From Tubulanus polymorphus (lineage: Eukaryota; Nemertea; Palaeonemertea; Tubulaniformes; Tubulanidae), in NCBI RefSeq assembly GCF_964204645.1, contig NC_134032.1, positions 5,577,175 through 5,637,174 of the forward strand: a stretch of DNA of 60,000 bases, written 5' to 3'. Made by a program: the position numbers and the translations under genes. Under the pieces are notes generated by a model. The model did not search any database and was not told the origin of the DNA. It saw nothing but the letters and a program-made list of their open reading frames with translations. Of this stretch, positions 22,497 to 34,668 are shown piece after piece; position 1 is the stretch's first letter, and each line of letters begins with the position of its first letter.

Positions 22497-23936
22497 CTGA
22501 GTGTGGATAAGCCACCCGTGCATCGAAATATCGAAAAAGTTTTTAGTTTCAATTATTTTCAAAAAACAATTCCTTTATTCCTTAAGTGATGTTTTCATCA
22601 TAATTCTTTAAACAAAAATAAAGAGCAACATCTTGTTTTGCACTCCTGTCTCAATTTTTTTATTATTTGGAAAAGTAAGTCTTTTTCATTTCTCCCATCA
22701 TTTGTATTCAATTCACGATCTCATATTATCAATAACAATCGCATTTAATGATGTTCTAGGACTCAATTTTATTTTTCATATGGAGTCCATCCAAGATTTC
22801 ATGCAGAAGATACTAAAAATTACGAACTAGGAGTCCAGGGATGCCATGCCAGGCAAATGCTCAATAATCTAAAAATTTCAATACTCAACACCCCTGGTGT
22901 TAACCATGGAACCAATGACTGTGATACTCACCACAATCATAGAACATGTCACGAGCTACAATTTTGCAATCGATTGTGATAACAAAATATACCTAGGCCT
23001 AGGCATATCATATGGAAATTCTGCCCCCTACGAAAAAACTATGCGTTGAATCAACCCGGAATTTTTCAGTAGTATATCTGACACTAGGTCCCTTTCTTTA
23101 AAGATTTATTTGTTGTATGTCATTAACAATCAGTTATATAATACTTTATTCATAACTTTGCAGCGGCGCGCCGGCAGCGAACGCAGCAAGGTCAGTCACG
23201 TAGGCCAACTATAACACGAAACAGACCACAGTTTTCCTGGTTAAGGGCGTCTCTCCACATTAGTTACAGGGACTATAATGGACCATTTGTTGACACTAAC
23301 CTTTAATAAACTTCGTATGGATACAATCATGATAATTCCACCCTATAATTACACTATCGACGCACAGATTAAACATGGCGCCGCCATTCATTTTGTAGTC
23401 ATAATTCTTATCTATGCACATCAACAAGTGTTAACTTATGAGATACGATCGAAATCTACCAATTTAATTGGAAAAATAGCAGCACTATAGTTTAAAAAAG
23501 TTGATAAACTACCTCCGACTGTCTAATCATTTAAAAGCTTTGCCCTCATATGGAACTGTTAAATTAGGCCTAACTAATAATTTAGGGAAATATGTTAAAA
23601 AAGCGAAATTTCATACTCTGCATTAATAAGATTAAAGTATTTATTCGTTTGACAAATCTTCATCTGAACTCCCACCAACAAGTCATAAGTGGTGACACGA
23701 AAATGACGTCATCGAGGTAAAAACAAATGACCTTGAAACTCCCTCCTCAACTTTGCAAATGATGGTGGTTACAAAATATCCATAGCTACCAATATAATAT
23801 GAAATAAAGGGCCAATGGTCCATGGGGCTCATCAAACTGGTGTGAAGTAAAAAATCTGTCATGAATAGGATACCGGTATGTAAAACTTCATTTCATTGAA
23901 AATTAAACAAGAAAAAATTATATCAACTAGGGGTCC
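22497..23936. repeat. Gene A intron 3, part with Helentron minisatellite fragments
   Basis: Single diverged units of the Helentron-like minisatellite appear near 22830-23010 (including ctaggagtccagggatgcc, the element's 5' end) and near 23700-23800. The rest, including a CpG patch near 23160, shows no gene. Confidence 0.5.
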
Positions 23937-25490
23937 ATGGACACCATGCCCACTTGGGAAGTGGTTTCAAATGCTCAACATTCTAACAGTTTCAGTAGTC
24001 AACGCCCCCTGGTGACCATATACAAAACCCAATCACCTTGAAACTCACCATAATGGGAGAATATGTCAAGAGCTAAAACTTTTCTATTGATTGTGGTTAC
24101 AAAATATGCTTAGGTACCAATATTATATGGAAATACTAAGTTATCCTACTATTCAATGCCCTCTGGTGACCATATGCAAAAAAAAAAATACCACGAAACT
24201 TACTACAATCATAGAACATGTTATGAGCTACAACTTTGCAATTGATTGTGGAAACAAAATATGCCTAGGTACAAATATAATATGGAAATACTAAGTTATT
24301 GTACTATTCAATGCCCCTGGTGACCATATATACAAACACCAATGACCCTGAGACTCACCACAATCATAGAACGTGTCATGAGTTAAAATCTTGCAATTTA
24401 TTGAGGTAAAACAAAATATGCCTCGGTACCAATCTAATATTGAAATACAAAGTTTTTCTACTATTCAATGCCCCCTTGTGACCATATACTGAAACCAATG
24501 ACCTTGAAACTCACCACAATCATAGAATATGCCATGAGCTACAAGTTTGCAATTGATTGTAGTTACGCAATATGCATATGTGTATGTAACAGAAGTAACG
24601 TAGCATACAAACTTACAGGACATAAAAATTCTTACACATCGCTTTTGTTTATGTCCTGTATGTTTGTATGCTACGTTACATCTGTTTTCTGGTCATTCCA
24701 CCTAATGATGGCTGTTAATCAACAGCAATGTTGTGGTTTCATTCTAATAAATTATCTCATATAAAATTTGAATTGTGGCATTTCTTCAGAAGCTCTCAAG
24801 TTCTTCAAATTTTAGGCCAGTGCCACAAAAATGGTCACAGGACAGCTATCTTGTGTCCGATTGACCCAATTTTTCTTATGCTGATGGGCCCTTGGAGTCC
24901 TCAAATATATATATATATGCAAGATTAAGATGATTGATCAAAGTGTCTTCCAAATTTCCCTCAAAAATGTGTAAAAAGTGATTTCGGCGAACGATTCAGT
25001 TGGCCATCTTGATTCTGATGGGCCAATCTTTGGGCTTGAGATGTATCTAGGGTAGATAGATGTATAAACCAAATATCAAGACATTACATTTTGAGCATCT
25101 TCAAAACATCCAAAAACTAGAATTTCGCCTAGGGGCTTCACATTTCCACCAACTACATGCAACACATTTTCATTATCAAATCTGCTTCATTTAGAAGTTT
25201 ATCTGACATCACCTTTTTCATGTATTAAGCATCCAAGAAAACAAATTGGTTCCAATTACAAGATAAAACGCACATGTACAACTACATATCCAGACAAACA
25301 TATGTGTAAAGTTACATGAAGAGAGAGCCAGTAGGTTAGGAGATCTCCGGACAAGATTGAGTCCACGGACAGACGACGGATGACCTGACTTGAGTATACC
25401 CCCCAGTATAACTGGACGGACGGACAGACCGATGACGGACAAAAAGTGAACGCAATGGCCCACAGGGATTTAAGTCCCAAGTGGGCTAAA
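23937..25490. mobile_element. Helentron/DINE-like element B with a central ~154-bp minisatellite
   Basis: Same plan as element A: 5' ctaggggtcca with cccacttggga. The central array's unit marker (tggtgacc or ttgtgacc) falls at about 24010, 24164, 24318 and 24476. The 3' half has GGACGGACGGAC, and the end is gcccac...gtcccaagtgggctaaaaa, where gcccac and gtgggc pair. A 99-bp MITE (24588-24686) interrupts it. Confidence 0.72.
24588..24686. mobile_element. 99-bp hairpin MITE
   Basis: Two inverted arms of about 39 bp (aacagaagtaacgtagcata at the left, its near-complement at the right) enclose a loop of about 20 bases. Two mismatches are seen. Nested in Helentron-like element B. Confidence 0.85.
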
Positions 25491-25979
25491 AATCAATGTC
25501 TACTTTTCCCAGTTTTCTTGCCAGGGCCGGCAGAAACAAGTTGACATTCTCACCGTGCAAGGTGTCAACCGCGCACAAATATGCATCTGTTTTCTCGAGG
25601 GGTTTGGGGTAGCCTACTTCCCCCAGAGAAATTCTTTTAAATGGTTGTATTTCAAAGCTCTGGGGCTATTTGAGGCAATTGTTTTCCGGTATCATGATTC
25701 AGGTTGATTGAGTCAGTTAGCTTATGAATGCTACAGATCATACTGTTTTACGCTGATCAGAGAGATCACAAAATACGTTTCAGGGATATGAGCAGTCCTA
25801 GCCGAGGCTTTTTAAACTTCATAAAAAAAATCATTATCGGCAAAATTTTTGGCACGGCCAAAGCCACCATGGTTCCGCCGGCCCTGCTCGCATGTTAAAA
25901 TGCTTGAGAAAGTTTTTCCCTTCTCCCATAATTTTCCAGAAAAATAAGTGCTCTATAGTGATCTAAAAAAGCCTTAGTA
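25491..25979. repeat. Gene A intron 3, degraded dispersed repeat
   Basis: The stretch 25630-25830 (aaagctctggggctatttgag, atcatgattcaggttg, tttcagggatatgagcagtcctagcc) is a diverged copy of 9870-10010. Family unknown. Confidence 0.55.
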
Positions 25980-26260
25980 CAGTATAACCTCACTATAGTG
26001 AACACTTGGGGTTCCAAAGAAATTGTTCACTACAGAGAGGTGTTCACTAAATAGAGATAGCACATATTTGTGTCACGCCACCTACCAGCAGTTTGAATAA
26101 CTACCCCCCCCCCCCCAAATATTCAGCATTAATCCAAAACAATAACAGCTGTCCATTCATAATTGTAGTCACCAATCAACCTAATTTTACTGCCTAAGGA
26201 CTACCGTATTTTCCGGTATAAGTCGAGTTTTTGAGACCAAAAATCATGTAGGTTTTACTG
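25980..26260. mobile_element. Tc1/mariner- or pogo-type MITE next to exon 3
   Basis: The ends are CAGTATAACCT and, reversed, CAGTAAAACCT, flanked by TA on each side (25978-25979, 26261-26262). The body includes a run of C at about 26103-26116. It lies 35 bp beyond the gene A exon 3 donor. Confidence 0.7.
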
Positions 26261-26295
26261 TACTTAGTTTTTTGAAAAATATTTTTCCTACTTAC

Positions 26296-27262
26296 GGTTA
26301 TTACAGGTGGTGGTTGTTTCGCTGATTGAATCTTATTATAATCTGCAGCGCTGACAACCAGAACTTTCTTTGCGCTTGTATCCTTCCCGCCAACTGTCGT
26401 TGAGTGAACCTTCATCACTTGACCTTGACGTCCATCTGCATTACTGGTCGGTTTCGCCACGACAACCTTGACCGGCGATGGCCCACCGCCGCTGTTTGTC
26501 GGCAAGGTGACGCACCTCCGTGGCGAAGTGCTACCGACAGGGGGTGCTTTTTGCTTTGCATTCCACACCGCTGAAGATGCACTTTTCAAAAATGACTGCC
26601 TGGTGGCCGCATTGCTTCCCTCTGATTTACTCATGACATCTTTGGGAGTCTGCTTCAGTTTTTCTGCAGCTTTTAAAACTGATTTTCCAGCAGCTTCCGT
26701 ATCCACCTTTCCTGCAATCCCTGTGTCTGTTATGCCAGCTACCCTATCAGTATCTGTTTTTTCAGTGTCTGATTTTCCTGTATTTGTCAATTCAACAACC
26801 CCTTGAGCTGGTTTTCCAGCAACCCCTATGTCTGTTACTCCAGTGATCCCTGTATTTGGTTTTCCAGCGACCTCTGTGTGCTTAACTCCAGCGACTCCTG
26901 TGTTCTCTGACCTCTTGCTGGTCTCGTTAGGTATCTCTTGTACGTCACTCATTTTCACTAATATCTCCGTGACCTCATCCTCTTTTATCCGGACCTCATC
27001 GGGTGCGTTGGCCGATGCCGATATTTCAATCAGCTCTGGGCCATCCGTCTGCAAGTCCTCATGCAGCTGCCATGATGACCACCTTTGTCTCGACGACGCC
27101 CGATTCTTTGCATCGAGGGCCGTAGAGGGTGACGCCTTACAGCGACTTCGCGTATTCACCGCACCCGCTGTAGCACCTCGAGGCGGACTTGGAGACATCC
27201 GTTTGCGTTTTGGCATTACAGTCGACACGCCTTTTCCGGTGCGCGTTACGAGAATGGCAGAA
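26296..27262 (-). CDS. Gene A exon 3: long Ser/Thr/Gly-rich exon with degenerate repeats
   Basis: Residues 107-429. The acceptor ttcatttccag joins in phase 2 (GA plus T). The exon encodes a basic start (MPKRKRMSPSPPRGATAGA), an acidic middle, and imperfect short repeats built on TGVAG/TDTGIAGK (text GITGVTDIGVAGKPAQGV, VAGITDTGIAGKVDTEAAGK). A basic Pro-rich end finishes with KQPPPVIT. The donor ACC/gtaagt is phase 0. It is likely disordered. I recognise no catalytic domain. Confidence 0.9.
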
Positions 27263-28359
27263 CTGGAAATGAAGCATAAGATTATACCACCTGAAACATC
27301 AGTTACAAATCCGAAACGAGAAACAAAATTCTTAATATGGACTTTCCTTAATTTACAGTCTAGATAGTCAAGATTAGAGATTACAACAGGGATCCCAACA
27401 GTAGTTACCAAAGAAATCGGAAATCAATTTGGCCTCATTCTGTCCCCGTGAGCGCCGTAGGTGCGAAACGACGCTTCGAAAATTTTTGAAATTTGAGGTA
27501 ATTTCCGGGCATCTGAGAAATTCTCGGGGCCCGAATCCAGCAAAAATTAACATCAGTTTGACATTTTGGATCCATTGGTATTGATTTATTGAATAGTTTT
27601 GATCGACGATATGTATGCATAACGTGCGCGTCAGTCTGATCATTACTCCTGTGCACTGATCAATAGACCACGAACACACAGTAATGTATAGACGCTGTTC
27701 ACTTGTGTGAGGCGCATGTATGAATGCTATCGTATATCGTTCCACTATTTTCTTATTCATATCGTGTCAGCACGTGGCCACCCACAATACTGTACTTCAG
27801 TTCAGTATCGATATTCTAGATATACGCTCAGTCTAGCCACGGCAAGTCGATTGTTTCGGAACTTGTGACCACAAGTGGCATAACCGATCATAACCCCCTA
27901 CCCCCTTTATTTTAACATCAAATCTATATCGATCTCAGAGACCATAAAAATCGGAATTCCAATTAAAGTCGGAAGATTGGGAGCCCTGTTATAAGCAGAA
28001 CAAATGAAAAATAGTGAAAACTATTGCATTAAATTTAAATGATGGGGGAAGAGTAACGTTTTACAGACAATTAGATCGAAAAAAAAGGACGGCAAATATC
28101 AAGAAAAAAAAATGTCTTTTTTTCGAATGATGAACGGAAACGCATTCGGCATGAAGTTTTTGATAGAATTTCAGAGAATTGATGGTCCAAGTAATCAAAT
28201 AAATTGCCCATGGGCAAAGTGTGGTTTACCTTGAAAGCTAGAGGTTATTTGGAATAAGGGCATTGATTGAAAAATCATGATGAATTATTTTGTAGTCAAA
28301 TAAGACCAAAGATATACATTTGGTTATGGTCCACGTCCAAAATTTTGTAGGGTACAGGT

Positions 28360-28685
28360 CATCTTCACCCGTCAAGGGATTCGAACCCACTACGCTAAAA
28401 GCTGTTCGCCGAACCCCTTGACCTCACGAGTCGTTGGAGCCGTTACTAGCCGACCAGAATCCGGTCGTACCAATCACAGCGCTTGTAACAAACGACATCA
28501 GGCTTCTATTGGTTTTCCCGTTAAATGGACCAATCAGCGAACGTTTTACTGAACAAGGAGGTATTTCGCAAATCATTATATGACGTCATGCGCAACAGCG
28601 CCAGTAATGAAATCATGCTTCGTGAGGCCAGGGGGCTGGTGGAAGCGAGTTCGGGAGTGATACCGGACCCCTGGCAAGCGAGGAT
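28360..28685. mobile_element. 326-bp MITE with 10-bp target duplication, copy 1
   Basis: Flanked by GGGTACAGGT at 28350-28359 and 28686-28695; copy C has a single GGGTACAGGT here. The ends CATCTTCACCCGTCAAGGG and, reversed, CATCCTCGCTTGCCAGGGG form an imperfect inverted repeat. A 9-10-bp duplication suggests a MULE-like element. The left end also contains gggattcgaaccc, like a tRNA B box in reverse. A second copy is split by a transposon at 44270-46695. Confidence 0.82.
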
Positions 28686-28765
28686 GGGTACAGGTAGGCG
28701 TGGCAGGGAAACTTTTATATTTTCAAGAAAATATGTTTCACAATATGAAAAAAATATTCAAATAA

Positions 28766-29296
28766 GGCCATCCCAAAATAATTGTCGGTTTGCCGTAACA
28801 CCGACACAACTTTTCAGGATGAGTCGGTAGGTAGGTAGGTAGAAATTTTTTTTTTTGCAAAATTTTTGGACAATAAAAAAACAAATTTATCACCTTTTTT
28901 ACATGGAAACAATATCGCAAAAATTATCTACGTTGTGTACGAGAAATTTGTCTAATAGATTTCGAGAATTATTCTAAAATTATAACTTCGTCCAGAGCGT
29001 TAAAAATGAAACAGTACATTGAATATGTGTGCGCTTTTACGTTACCAGCTTTATTATAGTCACTATGAGAATGAATGGCAGCTTATTGGAACACCGCCAT
29101 GTCAAGGCATGTTTTCACACGATGCACACTTGAATTCAAACATACGTAGCTCATACGTCGGCATTGGGTCGGTCGGCCGGCCGTTTTTTCAAAAATAAAA
29201 TTTATTTCAATGAATCCCAGAAAAATAGTTTTCATTCGGTACCTTTGAAGTCGGGTCGGTCGGTTACGGCAAACAGACCATTATTTTGGGATGGCC
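28766..29296. mobile_element. Harbinger-type MITE with TAA target duplication
   Basis: The inverted ends start GGCCATCCCAAAATAAT on both sides, continuing with GTTTGCCGTAAC. Flanks are TAA at 28763-28765 and 29297-29299, while copy C shows one uninterrupted aaataaaattc. GGCC ends with TWA duplication are typical of PIF/Harbinger. Confidence 0.92.
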
Positions 29297-30961
29297 TAAA
29301 ATTCATATGATGTCACATATCAGAGGGTGGCTGAATATTGGGTCTTGGAAACCTCTTCCAATGTTGGCCGTGGAAGTTAAAATACCGGTACAGAAGAAAT
29401 CGGCTATTAGATCGTTTTAAATCCTGGAATTAACGACTACAATATTCAGACCTCGACCTATACTTCTAGTTTGCTGCTTAATATTTTCAGGTCACAAGAA
29501 CTTACAATTTATTACAAATTCTATCAAACAGAAAACACAGCGCTCATCTTCTGCTACGATTATTCAGCCTATTTTCATGTCAAACGTGCACGCGTTACAG
29601 CATCACCTTTAGTACTGCACTGTACGAGCTTGTGTGTGTGTCGTGTAGCACTACGCGCGCACGTGGAGGCCTCAATATCAATCAAATGACAATGTCAATC
29701 AAAACAATCACCAGGTATTAAAATGAAACAATATCTATGGCGGATGTATGAAATAATTACATTCTCACCAGCGATGAGCATTTAAAATTCGCACGTACAC
29801 GGCACCTAGTCCAATGTAACGTACGCCATTCTATGGCTTTCCCATAATTATTTTAGTAGCGCCGGAATTTCCCGCATATCCCAAAAACAGCCAATCCCAT
29901 TCGCTCGTTAACCCAATTGAGGTCATTGCAATTTTATACGCGAGAGCTAAGAATTTTCCCGCCAAAAACAGTTTTTCGTAGAACTCAGTTGACCATGTCA
30001 TCGACGGAGGTTCGCCATGTCTTCAATCGCATCGATTATACGTCTTTAAGCCGAGAACCAATGAAACAAATGCTCACATAAAAAAACGTACCGCGATTTT
30101 ACATGAATTGGCTCAATGCTAACATCATATCGCTGACAAAGGTAAACCAAAAAGCCTAAGATGCCCCCCTTGATTGATTCCAGAAGTTTTCATGAAAATC
30201 TGTCTATTGATACGATCTCCATCACACACAACGGCATGATGATTCATCATGACTACACATGGTAGTGGGTTTTCCCCACTGACTCAAATGGACACTCTCC
30301 ACGTTCATGGTGTAACGATTTCTATACACTGTGTATTAAGTTTGTTAGACAATTTGTTTTTATAAATTGAACAATTTCCAAGATTCACTCTTCTCTTTCC
30401 CAATTTTACTACCCTTCTATAAAATTCACAGCATTACACGGCCAGTCACGACGAACCCTGACAGTTGAATCATTTGCAGTTTCCAGGAAAACTTTAACTA
30501 GGCCACACGAGGCGCACTTTTCATATACATGCACCGATCAATCCACCACATAGCAGCGAGTATATGTACCCCGCATGTGTGTGGATCATGAATATACATT
30601 AACAGGCATGGGTTCTTCCGTAAGAAATGTAGTTCCAACAACAAACAAGAAACAAAATTCTTAATATGGACTTTCCTAAATTTACATGAGTGTATGTTTA
30701 ATCAGCATCAAAATTAAACATTGGTACTCTAGAGATAAAGCAGAATAAATGAAAAAGAGTGAAAACTATTGGATTGAATTCAAATGATGGGAGAAAATTG
30801 ACTCGTTACAGACCGAAAATAAGGGGGGAAATATCAAGGAAAAATGTGTTGTTTCAAATTATGGATGGAAACGCATACCTATCTTCGGCATGAGGTTTTT
30901 GGCAGAATTTCAGTGAATCCGTGTTCCAAGTAATCAAAATAAATTGCCCATGGGCAAAGTG

Positions 30962-32034
30962 TGGTTTACCTTGAAAGCTAAAGGTTGTTTGGGGTAAGGG
31001 CATTGCTTGAAAAATCTTTTTAATTCGTGACTTCAAAGTTCTATCTTGTATTTCATCTTTCTCAAAGAATTATTTTGTAGTCAAATAAGACCAAAAATAT
31101 ACATTTCGTAGGGTACAGGTAGGCACAGCAGGGAAACTATTTTATATTTTCAAAGAAATATTTTTCACAATATGAAAAAATATTCAAATAAAATTCATAT
31201 GATGTCACATATCAGAGGGTGGCTGAATATTGGGTCTTGGAAACCTCTTCCAATGTATGGCCACGGAATCTAAACTGGCGCAGTAAGAAATCGGCGTATT
31301 AGATCGTTTTAAATCCTGGAATTTACTACTACGATAGTCAGACCTCGACCTATACTTGTAGTTTGCTGCTTAATATTTTCAGGTCACAAGAAATTACAAT
31401 TTATTATAAATCATATCAAACAAAAAACATAGCGCTCATCTTCTGTTGATGAAATGCGTTACAGTATCACTATAGTAATGTATACTGTACGAGCGTGTGT
31501 TTGTGTATGCAACAGTCTATAGCAAGTGGAGGCCTTGTGTAAGTGAATGTTCACTTGCACTTCAGTGACAATCAAATCAATCACCGGGTATTAAAATGAA
31601 ACAATACCTATGGCAGATAATAATTACATTCTCATCAGCAATGAGCATTTGAAATTTGCACGTATACGGCACCTAGTCCAATGAAACGTTCACCATTCAA
31701 TGGCTTTCCCATAATTATTTTAGTAGCGCCGGAATTCCCCGTATATCCCAAAAACAGCCAATCGCATTCGCTCGTAGAGACAACGCCCCCCAATCGAGGT
31801 CATTGCAATTTTATACCAAGAGCTAAGAATTTTCCCGCCAAAAACAGTTTATCGTAGAATTTTAACAAAGTTGACCATGTACATCGACAGAGGTTCGTCA
31901 TGTCTTCAAGCGCATCGATTATACGTCGTTTAACCCGAGAACCAATGAAACAAATGCTCACATAAAAAAACGTACCGCGATTTTACATGAAATTGGCTCA
32001 ATGCCAACTTCATATCGCTGACAAAGGTAAACCA
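30962..32034. mobile_element. TGGTTTACC-family element, copy C (uninterrupted)
   Basis: A 1073-bp copy, from tggtttaccttgaaagct to gctgacaaaggtaaacca. It provides the empty-site reference for copies B and D. No open frame longer than expected by chance. Confidence 0.85.
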
Positions 32035-32515
32035 AAAAGCCTAAGATGTCCCCCTTGATTGAATCAATGAAAATCTGTCAATTGATACGATCTCCATCAC
32101 ACACAACGGCATGATAATTCATCATGAATATACATGGTATTGGGTTTTGCCCACTGACTCAAATAGTTCATGGTGTGACGAAATCATTCATTTCATACAC
32201 TATGTACGAAGTTTGTTAACATTAGACAATTAATTTTCATAAATTGTACAATTTCCAAGATTCACTTCCCGAGTTCCTAATTTTACTGGCCTTCTATGAA
32301 ATTCACTGCTTTTCACGGCTGCACGCTACGAACTCTGGCAGTTGAATCATTTGCAGTTTCCAAGAAAACTTCAACTAGGCCACACGCGAGGCGCGCTTTT
32401 CGTATACATGCACAGATCAATACATCACACAGCAGCGATGTCTGGCACGTGGGTGAAGCAGGAATATACGTAAAAGGGCATGTGTTCTTCCGAAACGAAA
32501 TGTAGTTCCAACAAC

Positions 32516-32910
32516 AAATAAATAACTAAATTAATAAATAAGCAATGGATTCCGATGAAATTTAATAGGGTAAGAGATTTTATTGCTGCATTGAATGTTT
32601 TGAAAGTTCCAAAGAGAAACTAAGCCTCGTTTTTAAGTTATTTTGTACCAAAGCAAGAAAGTTTCATATGGGATAACAAAAGAACTTCGCTAAAGCAATA
32701 ACGAAAGCGAAAGTCCATAATAAATAACTAAATTGATAAATAAGCAAAGAATTCCGATGAAATTCAATAGGGTTAAGGCTTTTATTACTGCACTGAATGT
32801 TTTAAAAGTTCCAAAAAAAAAATAAGCCTTGTTTGGAAGTTATTTTATACCGAAGGAAGAAAGTTTCATATGGGATAACAAAATAACTTCTAAGCAAAGT
32901 CCATAATAAC
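32516..32910. repeat. Diverged ~199-bp tandem duplication
   Basis: Two units share aaataactaaatt, attccgatgaaat, ttttaagttatttt-like and aagaaagtttcatatggga blocks (for example 32550 and 32749). The second unit ends just before the gene A exon 2 donor at 32924. Confidence 0.8.
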
Positions 32911-32924
32911 CAAATGTTACTTAC

Positions 32925-33103
32925 TCCTCTTGTTTCTGTGACCGCGTTCTCCGCAATGAGGTTTTGGCAGCCTCACTGGTAGGAGCAGGTGACTTTTTCG
33001 AGCATTTTGATGTTCTGCCACCAGTGATGCTGTCTTCAGCACTACTATCACCCCCGCTGAGAGATGCTGAACGCGCGCGTTTAGACCTCGTCGATACAGT
33101 TTT
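32925..33103 (-). CDS. Gene A exon 2: basic, serine-rich segment
   Basis: Residues 48-106. The acceptor gtgttgtag joins in phase 0 to KTVSTRSKRARSASLSGGDS, then SKCSKKSPAPTSEAAKTSLR and RRTRSQKQE. It is highly basic and Ser/Thr-rich, typical of a nuclear disordered region with phosphorylation sites. The donor GAGGA/gtaagt is a strong consensus and leaves phase 2, as exon 3 needs. Confidence 0.85.
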
Positions 33104-33363
33104 CTACAACACACAATTATAATTCATAAAACAACATGGCACCTTCACATATCCTCATATGACATAATCAAATTAGACCAACGCAGATGATGGTGTCATA
33201 GGCGAAAAGGACAGCCATTCAAAGACCCTCGTAGAATAATTGACGTCGCCATGTATCATCATATCATGATTTTTAGACAACAAGTAGGGCAGGGGCGGAT
33301 CCAGACCTAAATTGGAGTGGCAGCACCCATTTGAAAGGGCAGCGAACCAAAGGTGCGGTTACA

Positions 33364-34668
33364 CCCCACTAGTCTGACACCCCTCTAGTCCGACTTCCAC
33401 TAATCTGACGTACCATTGAATGGGCTGAATCAGGTTGTTTTTAGGAATTTATTTGAAATCAATTTTACATTTTGACAGTTTACTCGACAGCAGCACCACA
33501 ATCTGGTGGAGATTTTTGTTCATATCTACAGTCATATCTCGATTTAACGCACCCAGATTCATCGCCAAGCTTACCTACTGCCTAGATTTCATGGGAAACT
33601 GAACATTCGTATCTCAAACGTACAGGAAAACCCCGATTTACCACCCCTCGCATACCACCACCGCCAAGGTAATCTCCTAGTACAATCCTATACAAATGTA
33701 TTACAATATTTCCTGATTTACCGCCATTGTAAAATTTGCTACTCCATCCTTAATCATATTACGATACGCCATAAAACTATAAAATAAAACTATAGCGATA
33801 ACTTCGTTCATCCACCCGGTGACCTCACTGTGTTGCAAGTCTCGCCCTCCAGTAAGGTACGTTAATTCAAACTATTTCATTAGATGGCACCGACAGCGCC
33901 GAAACGAATTGAATTAACGGTAAAAGAAAAAGAGGAATAAAGATCCATCGCAACAGAAAATGGCAGACCATTCCGTGCGATTGAGTAAGACAATGATTTA
34001 CGGCGATATATACATTAAAGGTGGCGTACAGTAACGATGTCTATCTATGAATCGATCAGCGATTAATATCGTAGTATGTACCGTAAATGTTGCCATGATG
34101 TGATGATTCCTACTTCTAGCCTACAATGTTCTCCTGATGCGCCCTGATGTTTATTATGTAAAAAGGTTTTAATTGTGAAAGGATATTTTTTTTTAGATTT
34201 TTTCTTAATTCGTCACATCAATATATATACATCGTAGCCTACTGAGCAGATAAAAGGATAGGTATTTGATTGACTCGACATTAACCCCGATTTACCGCCA
34301 CTCTTATTTACTGCCAAAATCAGGAATCCCCAAGGGTGGCGTTTAATTGAGATATGACTGTATATAATTTATTAGGCCTGCATAGAAAAAATTTAAGAGA
34401 TTATTTCTAAAGTTATTTTTGTAGTAAGATATTTCATTCACAAAATTCATAGTACAAAAAAGTTCTCCACAGATAACTTCTGTTCCTTGATGTCACAAGG
34501 CTCATGATGGGCTACACGTACAACTGACAAAGCTATTCACCCTTTCTTAACAGTCTGTTAACTTTTTGATACCTGGTGTGAAAATTTTGTCATGATTTGA
34601 TGGAAAGACGCAGACTAGTATGACTAGTGGGGTGTCCCAATAGTGGTGTGTCTGACTAGTGGGATGTT
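33364..34668. mobile_element. Element with CCCACTAGTC inverted ends, split by a pogo-type MITE
   Basis: Left 33364-33412 and right 34610-34668 carry inverted copies of CCCACTAGTCtGACAC. The middle is taken up by the nested element at 33529-34360. No coding frame; superfamily not determined. Confidence 0.65.
33529..34360. mobile_element. pogo/Tigger-like non-autonomous transposon with TA duplication
   Basis: The ends CAGTCATATCTCGATTTAAC and, reversed, CAGTCATATCTCAATTAAAC are flanked by TA on both sides (33527-33528, 34361-34362). The interior repeats the terminal theme (cccgatttacc). CAGT...CTCG-TTTAA ends with TA sites resemble pogo/Tigger elements. Confidence 0.82.

Larger units (their letters stand above)
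28222..30149. mobile_element. TGGTTTACC-family element, copy B (with two nested insertions)
   Basis: The ends tggtttaccttgaaagct and gctgacaaaggtaaacca match copy C. Relative to copy C it has two extra blocks, 28360-28685 and 28766-29296, each bounded by a target duplication. Confidence 0.85.
27318..32515. repeat. Tandem segmental duplication in gene A intron 2
   Basis: Unit 1 (about 27318-30645) and unit 2 (about 30646-32515) are co-linear: both start aagaaacaaaattcttaata, pass gtgaaaactattg and aaattgcccatgggcaaag, carry one TGGTTTACC element each, and end ...tgtagttccaacaacaaa. Unit 1 is longer because of later insertions. The duplicated edge lies only about 55 bp from the exon 3 acceptor. 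Confidence 0.85.

Noticed and set aside
23278-23490. Plus-strand 70-codon frame near a CpG patch
   Set aside because: No motif, no splice signals with matching phase and no neighbouring exon.
28360-28430. A tRNA gene on the minus strand (gggttcgaatccc)
   Set aside because: Only the B-box-like word is convincing, no cloverleaf can be drawn, and the segment is the end of a transposable element with a 10-bp duplication.
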